Shown piece after piece: positions 42,822 through 51,357 of a stretch of DNA of 64,000 nucleotides. The translations under genes and the position numbers were made by a program. The number at the start of each line of letters is the position of its first letter. Position 1 is the first letter of the stretch. Origin of the DNA: an uncultured Lachnospiraceae bacterium (lineage in GTDB: Bacteria > Bacillota > Clostridia > Lachnospirales > Lachnospiraceae); the NCBI GenBank assembly GCA_905199445.1, contig CAJKGK010000016.1, positions 8,650 to 72,649 of the forward strand. The letters run 5' to 3'. The notes below the pieces were generated by a model. It saw nothing but the letters and a program-made list of their open reading frames with translations. It searched no databases and was not told where the DNA came from.

Positions 42822-43943
42822 CTAATTCGTATAAACAATCTCTCCATCAATCATTACGGTTTCCAATACTGCGCTGACATCCAAAGTCGGCATGGCATCA
42901 AAAATCAGGAGATCCGCATCCTTCCCCGGCTCCAGTGAACCAATTCTGTCATCACATCCAATGATCTTTGCCGCATTACTTGTAATCATCGCCAATGCAC
43001 GCACTGGATCCATGCCCCGACGAACAGCCTCTCCTGCCTCCAGAAGCAGCAGATTTTCTCTTGTAACAGGACCGTCGGTCATCACTGCAACAGGGATACC
43101 AAGAGCATCCAGTCCTGCACAACATTCAAAATCAATCTTACCGCCCTCTCCCGGAAATAACCCGGTGGAAATCGGTCCATAAATAACACCCTGAACATGA
43201 GGATTTCTAAGTGCATCATAAAAATCACTGGCACCCTGTGCATGATCTAATGTCACATTAAAATCATATTTTTCAGCAATACGAATGACAGTCAGCATAT
43301 CATGCATATAGGAATGTACTTTTAATGGAATCTTCTTTTCCAGAACAAGACGGCCATGTTCCATCCCTTCATCATAAACCGCATCTTCCTTTTCCATATA
43401 TTCCCGAACACGCCTGAAATAATCGTCCAAAATCTGAGCAATGCCCATACGGGTCATGGGCATTCGGTTCTGCTGAGCATAAACCCCCTTAGGGTTAATG
43501 CCTACAGCGGCCTTCAATGCCGCCGGCCTTTTAATCACCCGGGATTCCAGACCGTCTCCGGCAGATTTCATGACAAGGGCAAGCCCACATACCACGTTTC
43601 CAGAACCAGGCGTAATACAGCTGCTTGTAATTCCCTGGCGAATTGCGCCTCCAAAATGAGGGCTGTCCACATCGATTCCATAGTATATATCCAACTGAGG
43701 CGTCAGCGGATCGGTCAGCTCATTGGCATCCTGATCCACGGAGCCTTTCATTGTTCCAATATGGCTATGTGCATCCACGAATCCCGGTACCACATACTTG
43801 CCGCTGGCATCTAAGACCTGCGCATCAGAAATATTAATTTCCTCACCTGCAGATACAATTTTTCCATGTTCCACAAGGATATCCCCCCTTACGATCCCCT
43901 GGGTACCCATTGTATAAATCAAACCGTTTTTAATTACATACAT
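42822..43943 (-). CDS. Metal-dependent amidohydrolase
   Basis: An imidazolonepropionase/dihydroorotase-like amidohydrolase of 373 residues with intact metal ligands: VPGFVDAHSHIGT (His59, His61), LKVHSYMHDM, VTLDHAQGASDFYDAL, and the Asp in VAVMTDGPVTRENL. The C terminus has the usual IGCDDRIGSLEPGKDADLLIFD. Substrate unknown; such enzymes hydrolyse cyclic amides, ureides or N-acyl amino acids. It overlaps a degenerate paralogue by ten bases, so the two are cotranslated and may form a complex. Confidence 0.88.
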   Translation of the reverse strand: MYVIKNGLIYTMGTQGIVRGDILVEHGKIVSAGEEINISDAQVLDASGKYVVPGFVDAHSHIGTMKGSVDQDANELTDPLTPQLDIYYGIDVDSPHFGGAIRQGITSSCITPGSGNVVCGLALVMKSAGDGLESRVIKRPAALKAAVGINPKGVYAQQNRMPMTRMGIAQILDDYFRRVREYMEKEDAVYDEGMEHGRLVLEKKIPLKVHSYMHDMLTVIRIAEKYDFNVTLDHAQGASDFYDALRNPHVQGVIYGPISTGLFPGEGGKIDFECCAGLDALGIPVAVMTDGPVTRENLLLLEAGEAVRRGMDPVRALAMITSNAAKIIGCDDRIGSLEPGKDADLLIFDAMPTLDVSAVLETVMIDGEIVYTN

Positions 43944-45109
43944 CTCATGACATCCCCCTTCTTATAAATTACTTTTCCAGACTGAAGTGTCAGCAGTACC
44001 TGGGCCTGCCAGGATTTCAAAGGATGTTTTGACCATATCACTAAATCTGCCCTTTTTCCCGGTTCCAAAGACCCCGTCATCTGATCTACACCCAGTATTT
44101 TAGCCGGATTATATGTAATCATAGGCAGCACCTTTTCCGGATCTTTCATCACCTTAAGCATTTCATAAGCCGCCCAGAGACATTCCGCCCTTGGAGACAT
44201 ATTCCCGTTGATCCCACCCAGGGCAATCAGCATTCCCTGGTCAGCAAGACGGGCAATTCCTCTGGCACAGACCGGAATCTGATCTGTTTTCATAAGATCC
44301 ATGGGCCAACGGGCAATGAGGGATGTATTTTCATCAATTAAATCCGTTTCTGAACCATCCAAACCGTTGCCGTTACATATGGTCATACGAATATCATAAG
44401 ACTTTAATACGTCTCTGACTCTGTAAATATCTGCCTTATGATCACAGCTGATAAATAAGGGAAGTTCTTTTTTTAATACTTTGCAAAGGACCTCCATTTT
44501 AGGGTCAAACGATGGTTTTTTGTCAGTTTTTTCATCCTGTTTTTCTTTATCGTACTGTGCTGCTTTACGAAATTGTGCGCCAAGCGCCTCAAAAAGCCAC
44601 ATTTTTGTCATCGGCGCAGTTTTCCTTGAGCCATAGACAGTTTTCACCTCACTGGTTACACTGGCCTTTAATCCAACCTTTTCCTTTAAACACATTTTCA
44701 TTGGATTTACACCATCCACCTCAAAAACTGCCATCTGACCACCGAAAAGATTGGAGTCCTCCGGTGCCACACCTACAGCGGTCACACCAAAAGCACCCAA
44801 CTGCTGTGTTGTCATGGCCCGGCCGTTAAATGCATAGACAACATCCAACTCCGGATAGACAGGGCTGCTAAGTTCTGCGTTGTCATTGGAGCTGGGACGG
44901 ATTTCTGTCATACTCCCGTTAATTCCCCAATTGGACAATCCCTGAATAAAACCTGGCAGTATTTCCATGCCTTGTGCACAGACGATTTCTTCCGCCGGCC
45001 TTTCCTGCAGCATTTCACCCATTTCCTGAATTAAACCATTCTCAATTCGGATGTCGCAAACTCCAACATATCCCCGTCCGTTATGGACACATCCACCTTT
45101 AATGAGCAT
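43934..45109 (-). CDS. Amidohydrolase paralogue lacking metal ligands (probable pseudoenzyme)
   Basis: A 391-residue protein with the same architecture as the neighbouring amidohydrolase (ILPGFIQGLSNWGINGSMTE; ILGVDQMTGSLEPGKRADLV). The HxH motif is replaced (Leu58 and Asn60 where His are expected). The later His positions read FISCDHKADIYR and MTICNGNGLDG, and the catalytic Asp region reads MLIALGGINGNMS, without Asp. The frame is fully open and well conserved elsewhere, so this is not a decaying gene but a protein kept without metal catalysis. It is the upstream gene of the pair, with a ten-base overlap, suggesting a structural or regulatory partner of the active enzyme. Confidence 0.82.
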   Translation of the reverse strand: MLIKGGCVHNGRGYVGVCDIRIENGLIQEMGEMLQERPAEEIVCAQGMEILPGFIQGLSNWGINGSMTEIRPSSNDNAELSSPVYPELDVVYAFNGRAMTTQQLGAFGVTAVGVAPEDSNLFGGQMAVFEVDGVNPMKMCLKEKVGLKASVTSEVKTVYGSRKTAPMTKMWLFEALGAQFRKAAQYDKEKQDEKTDKKPSFDPKMEVLCKVLKKELPLFISCDHKADIYRVRDVLKSYDIRMTICNGNGLDGSETDLIDENTSLIARWPMDLMKTDQIPVCARGIARLADQGMLIALGGINGNMSPRAECLWAAYEMLKVMKDPEKVLPMITYNPAKILGVDQMTGSLEPGKRADLVIWSKHPLKSWQAQVLLTLQSGKVIYKKGDVMRCM

Positions 45110-45211
45110 ATTTCCTTCTCCTCCTTTGTATTGACCACGGAAGTCCGCAAGCGTGCTGCAGCTATTTTTTCGCAGCGCACTGTAAGCTAAGGATCATCCG
45201 ATTTAAATGAT

Positions 45212-46453
45212 CTACGCCTGCTCCGAAATCATTTCCCGAATCTGTGTCAGCGCTGCGTCCAGCTGGTTATCGCCCTCATATTCGCTGTCATACTCCACCT
45301 CTATATCCGGTGCAATACCTTCCCCATGAATGCACACACCATTGGGTGTATAATATTTGGAATTTGTCACCTTCACAGCTGAACCGTCATTCATGGGAAT
45401 AACAAGCTGAACAATGCCTTTTCCGAAAGTCGTTGTCCCCATAATCGTTGCCCACTGATAATCCTTAAGGGCACCTGTGAAAATCTCAGATGCACTGGCA
45501 CTGTTGCCATTGACCAAAACAACCATGGGCATTTTCAGAGACTGTTGGTCATCTGCCATCTGTTCCTCTTTGTTTCCATCCTTATCCATTGTATAGACCA
45601 GAAGGCCTTCCGGCAGCAAACGATCAAGCATCTCGCAGACACTCTCCATCAGACCTCCCGGATTATTTCTCAGATCAAAGATCAAACCAGCAGCCCCCTG
45701 AGCCACAAGCTGATCAACGGCTTCTAAAAACTGATCCACCGTCACCTCATCAAATTCAGAAATTTTAATATAACCAATCTGATCTTCTTTCATTTCATAT
45801 TCAACCGTAGGATTTTCCACCATCCGCCGTTCCACGGTCATATCGATATATTCGTCAGTGGATGGACGGTACACCGTCAGATCTACGGTTGTTCCTTCCT
45901 CGCCTTTAATCCTGGCCACCACCTGATTAATATCCACACCGGTGACTTCTTCGCCTTCCACCTCATATAAAATATCCTCCGGCCGCATACCTGCCTCATA
46001 TCCCGGACCATTTTCAAAAGGATCGACGACAGTAATAATGCCTGTGTTCAAATTCTGAGATACACTGACCCCGATTCCTGAATACTCCCCGGAAGAAGAT
46101 TCCATCAGCTGAGTGTACTCTTCTGCCGTATAATAAGTTGTATAATTTTCACCAAGGCCATTGACATAACCGGAATAAATACCTTCCAGCATTTCCTGCT
46201 GATTAATTTCCGTATCATTGAGATAATATTTGTTAATAATTTCATCGATTGCAGATAATTTTGACCGGATCTCCTTTGAATATTCAGAGGAATCTGCTTC
46301 ATCACTGTATACATTCTCCGTTTGCGCACCATCATTCTCACCAAGCAAATCCTTCATTCCAGGCAGTCCGCCGTTACAGCCCGCCACAAAAAAGGCGCCG
46401 TTAAGGACCAGCGAAACAGCCAGCAAAATATACACGATTCTTTTTTTACTCAT
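45212..46453 (-). CDS. ctpA: C-terminal processing protease, S41 family
   Basis: Membrane-anchored serine protease of 413 residues. An N-terminal membrane anchor (residues 5-25) is followed by a PDZ domain (YSGIGVSVSQNLNTGIITVV; GPGYEAGMRPEDILYEV) and the S41 catalytic domain, with the nucleophile in VNGNSASASEIF and the lysine in GTTTFGKGIVQ. Such proteases trim or degrade envelope proteins outside the membrane. The gene follows ftsEX in the same direction, as in many Firmicutes, where the protease takes part in controlling peptidoglycan hydrolases. A terminator-like hairpin at 46575-46628 lies between them, so it may have its own promoter. Confidence 0.92.
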   Translation of the reverse strand: MSKKRIVYILLAVSLVLNGAFFVAGCNGGLPGMKDLLGENDGAQTENVYSDEADSSEYSKEIRSKLSAIDEIINKYYLNDTEINQQEMLEGIYSGYVNGLGENYTTYYTAEEYTQLMESSSGEYSGIGVSVSQNLNTGIITVVDPFENGPGYEAGMRPEDILYEVEGEEVTGVDINQVVARIKGEEGTTVDLTVYRPSTDEYIDMTVERRMVENPTVEYEMKEDQIGYIKISEFDEVTVDQFLEAVDQLVAQGAAGLIFDLRNNPGGLMESVCEMLDRLLPEGLLVYTMDKDGNKEEQMADDQQSLKMPMVVLVNGNSASASEIFTGALKDYQWATIMGTTTFGKGIVQLVIPMNDGSAVKVTNSKYYTPNGVCIHGEGIAPDIEVEYDSEYEGDNQLDAALTQIREMISEQA

Positions 46454-46574
46454 ATTTTTATATCCTTCTTTCCGGATTTTTATATTATGTTATCACAAAT
46501 CGAAAAGTAATAAAAGCAATTTCATGATGTTTTCACAATAAACCAGCATGATGTATTTTAAATTTTCAAAAACA

Positions 46575-46628
46575 ATACCGGATACAAGCCCTGGCAGCCT
46601 GGCTGCCAATTCTGACTTCATCCGGTAT
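46575..46628 (-). terminator. Terminator downstream of ftsX
   Basis: ATACCGGAT (46620-46628) pairs with ATCCGGTAT (46575-46583) around an inner GGCAGC/GCTGCC hairpin and is followed on the minus strand by TGTTTTTG. It probably ends the ftsEX transcript before ctpA. Confidence 0.7.
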
Positions 46629-46672
46629 GTTTAATAATAATATATGAAATTTTTAAGCCGATATGCCGGCAA

Positions 46673-47578
46673 TTATACCCTTACATGCTTTCTTAAGGTA
46701 AGGTAACTTCCAAGGAAACCGATGCCAAGACCGATCCCCAAAGAAATCGGTGTAAGGTATCCAAAAATTTCAGATGCATCCTTAAACTGCATCAAAACCT
46801 GAACAACAGGAAACTGCTCTGTAATAAATTTGACAATTTCCACATAAGCAAATCGTAAAATCGCCAAAGGAATTGCGGATCCTACCACCCCGATCACAAT
46901 ACCTTCTACAAGGAACGGACCCCGTACAAAAATATCCGTAGCACCGATATACTTCATGATCGCAATTTCTTCCTTACGAACAGCAATACCGATTTTCACC
47001 GTACTGCTGATCAAAAACAGTGCAACAAGGGTCAGAATGATAATAATTCCCATAGAAATATAACCAACCAGACGGCTGATATTCGTAAAATTCTCGGCAA
47101 CACTGTCAAGAGAATTTACAAGACGAACTTCTTCCAATGACTTGAGATATTCAACCAGCTCCGGCTGTTTTGATGTATCGCTTACAGTAATTTCCAGATT
47201 GGCCATTCCGGCCAGCGGATTATCTTCCTCAAGATTGGTTAACAAACCTGGATCTCTGTCCCGGAAATAATCTTTACTGAAATCTTCCCAGGCTTCATCC
47301 TCAGAAATATAGGTAACCTGGGCCACATCCTCTCTCTGGGACACCATATCTTTAATCTCGAGAATTCGTTCTTCCGTCACGCCTTCATTGAAAAATACAG
47401 TCACACTTACAGACTGTTCCAGTGAATTGAGCATGCCCTGAAAATTCACCAGCAAACAGAAAAAAACACCAAACAAAAATAAACATGATGTGATCGTGCC
47501 AATGGATGCCAGTGAAAACGTATGATTACGGAAGATGTTTTTAAAGCCCTGCTTAATACAGTACATAAAATTACTCAT
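46673..47578 (-). CDS. ftsX: Cell-division permease-like protein FtsX
   Basis: Membrane partner of FtsE, about 301 residues, with four membrane segments (residues about 22-45, 170-195, 225-245 and 270-290) and a large external loop (residues 50-165) that in Gram-positives contacts peptidoglycan hydrolases. Motifs: FKNIFRNHTFSLASIGTI and RKEEIAIMKYIGATDIFVRGPF. The ATG at 47578 overlaps the ftsE stop (ATGAGTAA), the usual coupling; a longer frame to 47623 lies inside ftsE. Identification is secure. Confidence 0.95.
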   Translation of the reverse strand: MSNFMYCIKQGFKNIFRNHTFSLASIGTITSCLFLFGVFFCLLVNFQGMLNSLEQSVSVTVFFNEGVTEERILEIKDMVSQREDVAQVTYISEDEAWEDFSKDYFRDRDPGLLTNLEEDNPLAGMANLEITVSDTSKQPELVEYLKSLEEVRLVNSLDSVAENFTNISRLVGYISMGIIIILTLVALFLISSTVKIGIAVRKEEIAIMKYIGATDIFVRGPFLVEGIVIGVVGSAIPLAILRFAYVEIVKFITEQFPVVQVLMQFKDASEIFGYLTPISLGIGLGIGFLGSYLTLRKHVRV

Positions 47579-48257
47579 TTTCGTAATAACCACCTTTTTG
47601 TTCATCACTGACAATAACACCATTGCTCAGCGTGATTACTCTTTTTTGCATACTTTCTACAATCTCTTTATTATGGGTTACAACAATAACCGTTGTTCCT
47701 CTGAGATTAATTTCTTCCAGCAGCTTCATAATCTCCCATGCATTTTTAGGATCAAGATTTCCTGTAGGTTCATCAGCCAGAAGCACCGGCGGATTGTTTG
47801 CCAGGGCCCGGGCCAGAGCAACTCTTTGCTGTTCTCCGCCAGACAGTTCATTTGGGTAGGCTTTTTCCTTATCTGAAAGCCCTACGAGGCTTAAAAGCTG
47901 TGGAACACTGTTTCGAATTGTTTTTGCAGATTTTCCAACAACCCGCTGGGCAAATGCAATATTCTCATAAACAGTGCGGTCTTTAAGTAATCGGAAATCC
48001 TGGAATACAACACCGATCCCTCTTCGCATATAAGGGATTCTGCGTCTTCTCATCCGTCCGATATTCTGGTTATTCATATAAATTGCACCGGAAGACGGCT
48101 CAAGTTCTTTTAAAAGCAGTTTAAACAATGTCGTCTTACCGGAACCACTGCTTCCCACAATAAAAACAAATTCACCTTTGCGGATTTTCAGACTGATACC
48201 ATTAAGTGCTGAAACTCCGGTGGAATACGTCTTATAGACGTTATCTAAAGCAATCAT
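47571..48257 (-). CDS. ftsE: Cell-division ATP-binding protein FtsE
   Basis: ABC-type ATPase of 228 residues that drives FtsX conformational changes to activate septal or lateral hydrolases. Walker A is FIVGSSGSGKTTLFKLL, the signature LSGGEQQRVALARAL and Walker B VLLADEPTGNLDPK, followed by the switch His in VIVVTHN. I chose the ATG at 48257 because an AAGGAGG ribosome binding site precedes it and family proteins start MI-LDNVYKTY. Coupled to ftsX by overlap. Confidence 0.96.
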   Translation of the reverse strand: MIALDNVYKTYSTGVSALNGISLKIRKGEFVFIVGSSGSGKTTLFKLLLKELEPSSGAIYMNNQNIGRMRRRRIPYMRRGIGVVFQDFRLLKDRTVYENIAFAQRVVGKSAKTIRNSVPQLLSLVGLSDKEKAYPNELSGGEQQRVALARALANNPPVLLADEPTGNLDPKNAWEIMKLLEEINLRGTTVIVVTHNKEIVESMQKRVITLSNGVIVSDEQKGGYYENE

Positions 48258-48317
48258 ATGCGCCTCCTTATACATATGGATCATCCGGCACCACGGCTTC
48301 CGATTTTATATACCGAA

Positions 48318-49406
48318 TCAGTACTCAAACGTCTCCATATACTTCATGTATTTGACAACCATCAAAGCAATTTTGAAGGTAATTGCATCTTCGAAAATAC
48401 GCAGATCCAGACCTGTACTTTTCTGAAGCTTGTCCAGGCGATAAACCAGCGTGTTGCGATGAATGTAAAGCTGTCTCGATGTCTCGGATACATTCAGGCT
48501 GTTTTCAAAAAATTTATTAATCGTTGTCAATGTTTCTTCATCAAAATCATCCGGTGATTTACCGTCAAAGATCTCCCTGATAAACATCTTGCACAGCGGA
48601 ATCGGCAGCTGATAAATCAAACGCCCGATTCCCAGGTTACTGTAAGCGACAACGCTTCTTTCGTTGTAAAAGATCTTTCCTACATCCAGAGCCATCTTGG
48701 CTTCTTTATAAGAACGGGAAACATCCTTAATTTCGGATACAATGGTTCCCAACGCAATGCGCACATCCGGCAGGTTTTCAGCAGTAAGCATATCCTTGAG
48801 CGCTTTGGCAGATTTGCAAAGTTCCTCATAGCTGTCATTTTCAGCAACCTCTTTGACAAGAATCACACACTTTTCATCCACAGCCGTAATAAAATCCTTT
48901 GGCTTTCCGGAATAAATGGTGCGGACCGTCTCCAGCGCATTGGAATCTCTGTCACTATTTGTTTCAATAATCAGGACAATCCGACGTACATCGGTTTCAA
49001 TGTGCAGCTTCTTTGAGCGGTTGTAAATATCCACCAGCAAAAGGTTATCAAGGAGCAGATTTTTAATAAAATTATCTTTATCGAATCGCTCTTTATAAGC
49101 AACCAAAAGATTCTGGGTCTGAAATGACGCAATCTTTCCAACCATATAAACGTCATCGCTGTCACCTCTGGCCAGAATAATAAATTCCAGCTGATGATCG
49201 TCAAACACTTTAAAAAATTGAATTCCCTGAAGTACCTGACTGTCTGCCGGTGAAGAAACAAAATCGAGAACCGCCATCTCATAGGCATCTGCATTTTCGA
49301 AAGTCGATGCCAGCGCCTTTCCCTCTGTATCCATTACACACAAATCTACTCTTGTGATTGCTTTTAAACCTTCCATGGTATTCTGTAGAATCTGATTTGA
49401 TATCAT
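48318..49406 (-). CDS. PucR/CdaR-family regulator
   Basis: A 362-residue transcription regulator. The N-terminal ~130 residues resemble a putative sugar-diacid-recognition (Diacid_rec-like) domain (ITRVDLCVMDTEGKALASTF). A GGDEF-like central region follows (RIALGTIVSEIKDVSRSYKEAKMAL), and a PucR C-terminal helix-turn-helix (NVSETSRQLYIHRNTLVYRL). Such proteins are usually activators of sugar-acid or purine use. It is just upstream of ftsE in the same direction, though a functional link is doubtful. Inducer unknown. Confidence 0.85.
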   Translation of the reverse strand: MISNQILQNTMEGLKAITRVDLCVMDTEGKALASTFENADAYEMAVLDFVSSPADSQVLQGIQFFKVFDDHQLEFIILARGDSDDVYMVGKIASFQTQNLLVAYKERFDKDNFIKNLLLDNLLLVDIYNRSKKLHIETDVRRIVLIIETNSDRDSNALETVRTIYSGKPKDFITAVDEKCVILVKEVAENDSYEELCKSAKALKDMLTAENLPDVRIALGTIVSEIKDVSRSYKEAKMALDVGKIFYNERSVVAYSNLGIGRLIYQLPIPLCKMFIREIFDGKSPDDFDEETLTTINKFFENSLNVSETSRQLYIHRNTLVYRLDKLQKSTGLDLRIFEDAITFKIALMVVKYMKYMETFEY

Positions 49407-49961
49407 ATGTTTTCTCCCCTGTTCATTAATTTTTTCCCGCGACCATAAGCCTATTTATATATTAATGCAAAAACGACAAAAAATAAAGAGGAAATTCTAT
49501 TTTTTTTCACATTGCCACTCAATATTTTACATTTCTGTTACATTATGATTGCATTTTTGTAATTTGTCAAGATGTAAATCAAGATTTTAACTAATTTGAA
49601 TTTCAAAAATTTGTCTATTATTACTGCAGCCAAAAAATTCAAGCTCTTTTTTATATTTTTATAATACTTTGAATTTCAAATTTATTTATTTTTATCGGCC
49701 AGATCAGTATCCTTTTGTCATATTTTGTCGAACAATTGTTCTTTTTTAACTTGAATTTATACACAGAATACGGTAAAATTAAACTAGAAAAAAAACTCCA
49801 TGAAAAACAGAGTTGTACACGCTTAAGCATCAACGATCGCTAAAACACAAGAATTAAAGAAAGGAGCACCCACTCAAAAGAATATAGAAGCACCCCAAAA
49901 TCCATAAAAAACCTGGATTATCCCCGATACAGGTACACATCTTCTGAGTGGCAGTATTTAT
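49407..49961. other. AT-rich divergent promoter region with a structured leader
   Basis: No gene is visible in these 555 bases. A plus-strand promoter is predicted at 49751-49779: TTGAAT, 17-base spacer, TAAAAT. Its ~175-nt leader has a long stem, CCACTCAaAAG (49870-49880) with CTTcTGAGTGG (49941-49951), enclosing an AATCC/GGATT hairpin. The GAGTGG part is the only ribosome-binding-like sequence before the ATG at 49962, so the stem could hide it. Confidence 0.45.
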
Positions 49962-50699
49962 ATGTCCAGAAAAACTGTTTTTATTACAGGCGCCGGCCGC
50001 GGGATCGGTCAGAGTACCGCCCTGCGCTTCGCCCATTACCCAAAAGATTTTAATATTGTCATCAACTGCTTTCACAATAAGGCACAGCTGGAGCATACGG
50101 CTCAGTTAATCCGTGATTTAGGCGCACCTTGTCTGCCGCTTATCGGTGACGCAGGACATTATGACAGCATTGCCGGTATGTATCAAACAATCGAGCGTCA
50201 GTTCGGGCCCGTGGATATTATGATCAATAATGCCGGAATTGCCCATCTGGGGCTTTTATCTGACATGACACCTCAACAGTGGGATCAGGTCATCCGCACC
50301 AATCTAACCTCCGTTTTTAACTGCTGCCATCAGGTTATTCCTGCTATGGTTCGCCGACAATCCGGTAAAATCATTAATATTTCCTCTGTCTGGGGAAATG
50401 TCGGGGCCTCCTGTGAGGTTGCCTATTCAGCCTCCAAAGGAGGCATTAACGCATTGACTAAGGCGCTGGCCAAGGAACTGGCTCCCAGTCATATACAGGT
50501 GAATGCCATCGCCTGCGGCGTGATTGACACCCAGATGAATCAGCTTCTATCCGAGGAGGATCGTGTGGCTCTGGTGGATGAGATTCCGGCCTGCCGCATG
50601 GGAACACCGGATGATGTTGCAGACCTTATTTTTGACCTGGCCACCGGCCATCCTTATCTCACCGGTCAGATTATTACACTGGACGGCGGATGGATCTGA
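49962..50699 (+). CDS. ymfI: SDR-family reductase, EF-P 5-aminopentanone reductase-like
   Basis: A classical short-chain dehydrogenase of 245 residues. It has the cofactor motif TGAGRGIGQSTALRF, INNAGIAHLGL, the catalytic ISSVWGNVGASCEVAYSASKGG (Ser, Tyr, Lys) and the ending LTGQIITLDGGWI. The segments ISSVWGNVGASCEVAYSAS and VNAIACGVIDTQMN resemble YmfI, which reduces 5-aminopentanone on elongation factor P in Bacillus. FabG (3-oxoacyl-ACP reductase) is the main alternative. The gene stands alone and is convergent with the GNAT gene. The start has only a weak ribosome binding site. Confidence 0.72.
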   Translation: MSRKTVFITGAGRGIGQSTALRFAHYPKDFNIVINCFHNKAQLEHTAQLIRDLGAPCLPLIGDAGHYDSIAGMYQTIERQFGPVDIMINNAGIAHLGLLSDMTPQQWDQVIRTNLTSVFNCCHQVIPAMVRRQSGKIINISSVWGNVGASCEVAYSASKGGINALTKALAKELAPSHIQVNAIACGVIDTQMNQLLSEEDRVALVDEIPACRMGTPDDVADLIFDLATGHPYLTGQIITLDGGWI

Positions 50700-50721
50700 T
50701 CGGCACGGACTGATACATACA

Positions 50722-51357
50722 CTATTGAACTTCCCGGATCAGGCAGTACTGCTTCAGTCCAAAATGTCTTTCCAGAACGCCAAAAACCTTAAATCCGAAA
50801 TGTTCATACATACCCACATTCTTTTCATTATGAGTCTCCAGAGAGATCATCATCCGGTGTTTCTGCGCATAGGCGATCACTTCTGTCAGAAGCCGGTCTG
50901 CCAGGCCGTGATGCTGCATCTGCGGGTCAACTGCAAGATAGATAATATGGAGTCTGTTTTTCTGATGAAGCTGATCCGTCCATCTGGAGTTTAGATAGTC
51001 CTTACCCAGCATAAAATTCCGAAAAATTTTCATGCTTGGATCCTCAAGGATAAGATATGTATCCGTTTTTAACAGGGCATGAAGTTCTGACATATAATAT
51101 TTGAATATATTATAATCTTCCGCCTCATCCGATACAACCAGAAGGCTGTTTAAATCCGGACTGTCTGCATAAATTTCACATGTTTCAAAAAATTCCGTCA
51201 AATCACAGTCAAACAGTTTGGGAAGTAAATCCCTGCGCATTTGTTCATCCGGTATAAGTGTTTTATATAACGGATCATCTGCAAAACAGCGCGTTAATAA
51301 TTTCTCCAGGCGGCTAAAATCATTTTTAGTCACCTGGTAAAGCGTGGCACTTTCCAT
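50722..51357 (-). CDS. GNAT-family acetyltransferase
   Basis: A 211-residue single-domain acetyltransferase. The acetyl-CoA-binding element is LAVDPQMQHHGLADRLLTEV (Q-x-x-G-x-A) near residue 140, followed by ISLETHNEKNVGMYEHFGFK. The N-terminal half (DFSRLEKLLTRCFADDPLYK) is typical of GNATs acting on small molecules. The start overlaps the M28 peptidase stop by one base (TAATG), so the two are coupled. Substrate unknown. Confidence 0.85.
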   Translation of the reverse strand: MESATLYQVTKNDFSRLEKLLTRCFADDPLYKTLIPDEQMRRDLLPKLFDCDLTEFFETCEIYADSPDLNSLLVVSDEAEDYNIFKYYMSELHALLKTDTYLILEDPSMKIFRNFMLGKDYLNSRWTDQLHQKNRLHIIYLAVDPQMQHHGLADRLLTEVIAYAQKHRMMISLETHNEKNVGMYEHFGFKVFGVLERHFGLKQYCLIREVQ

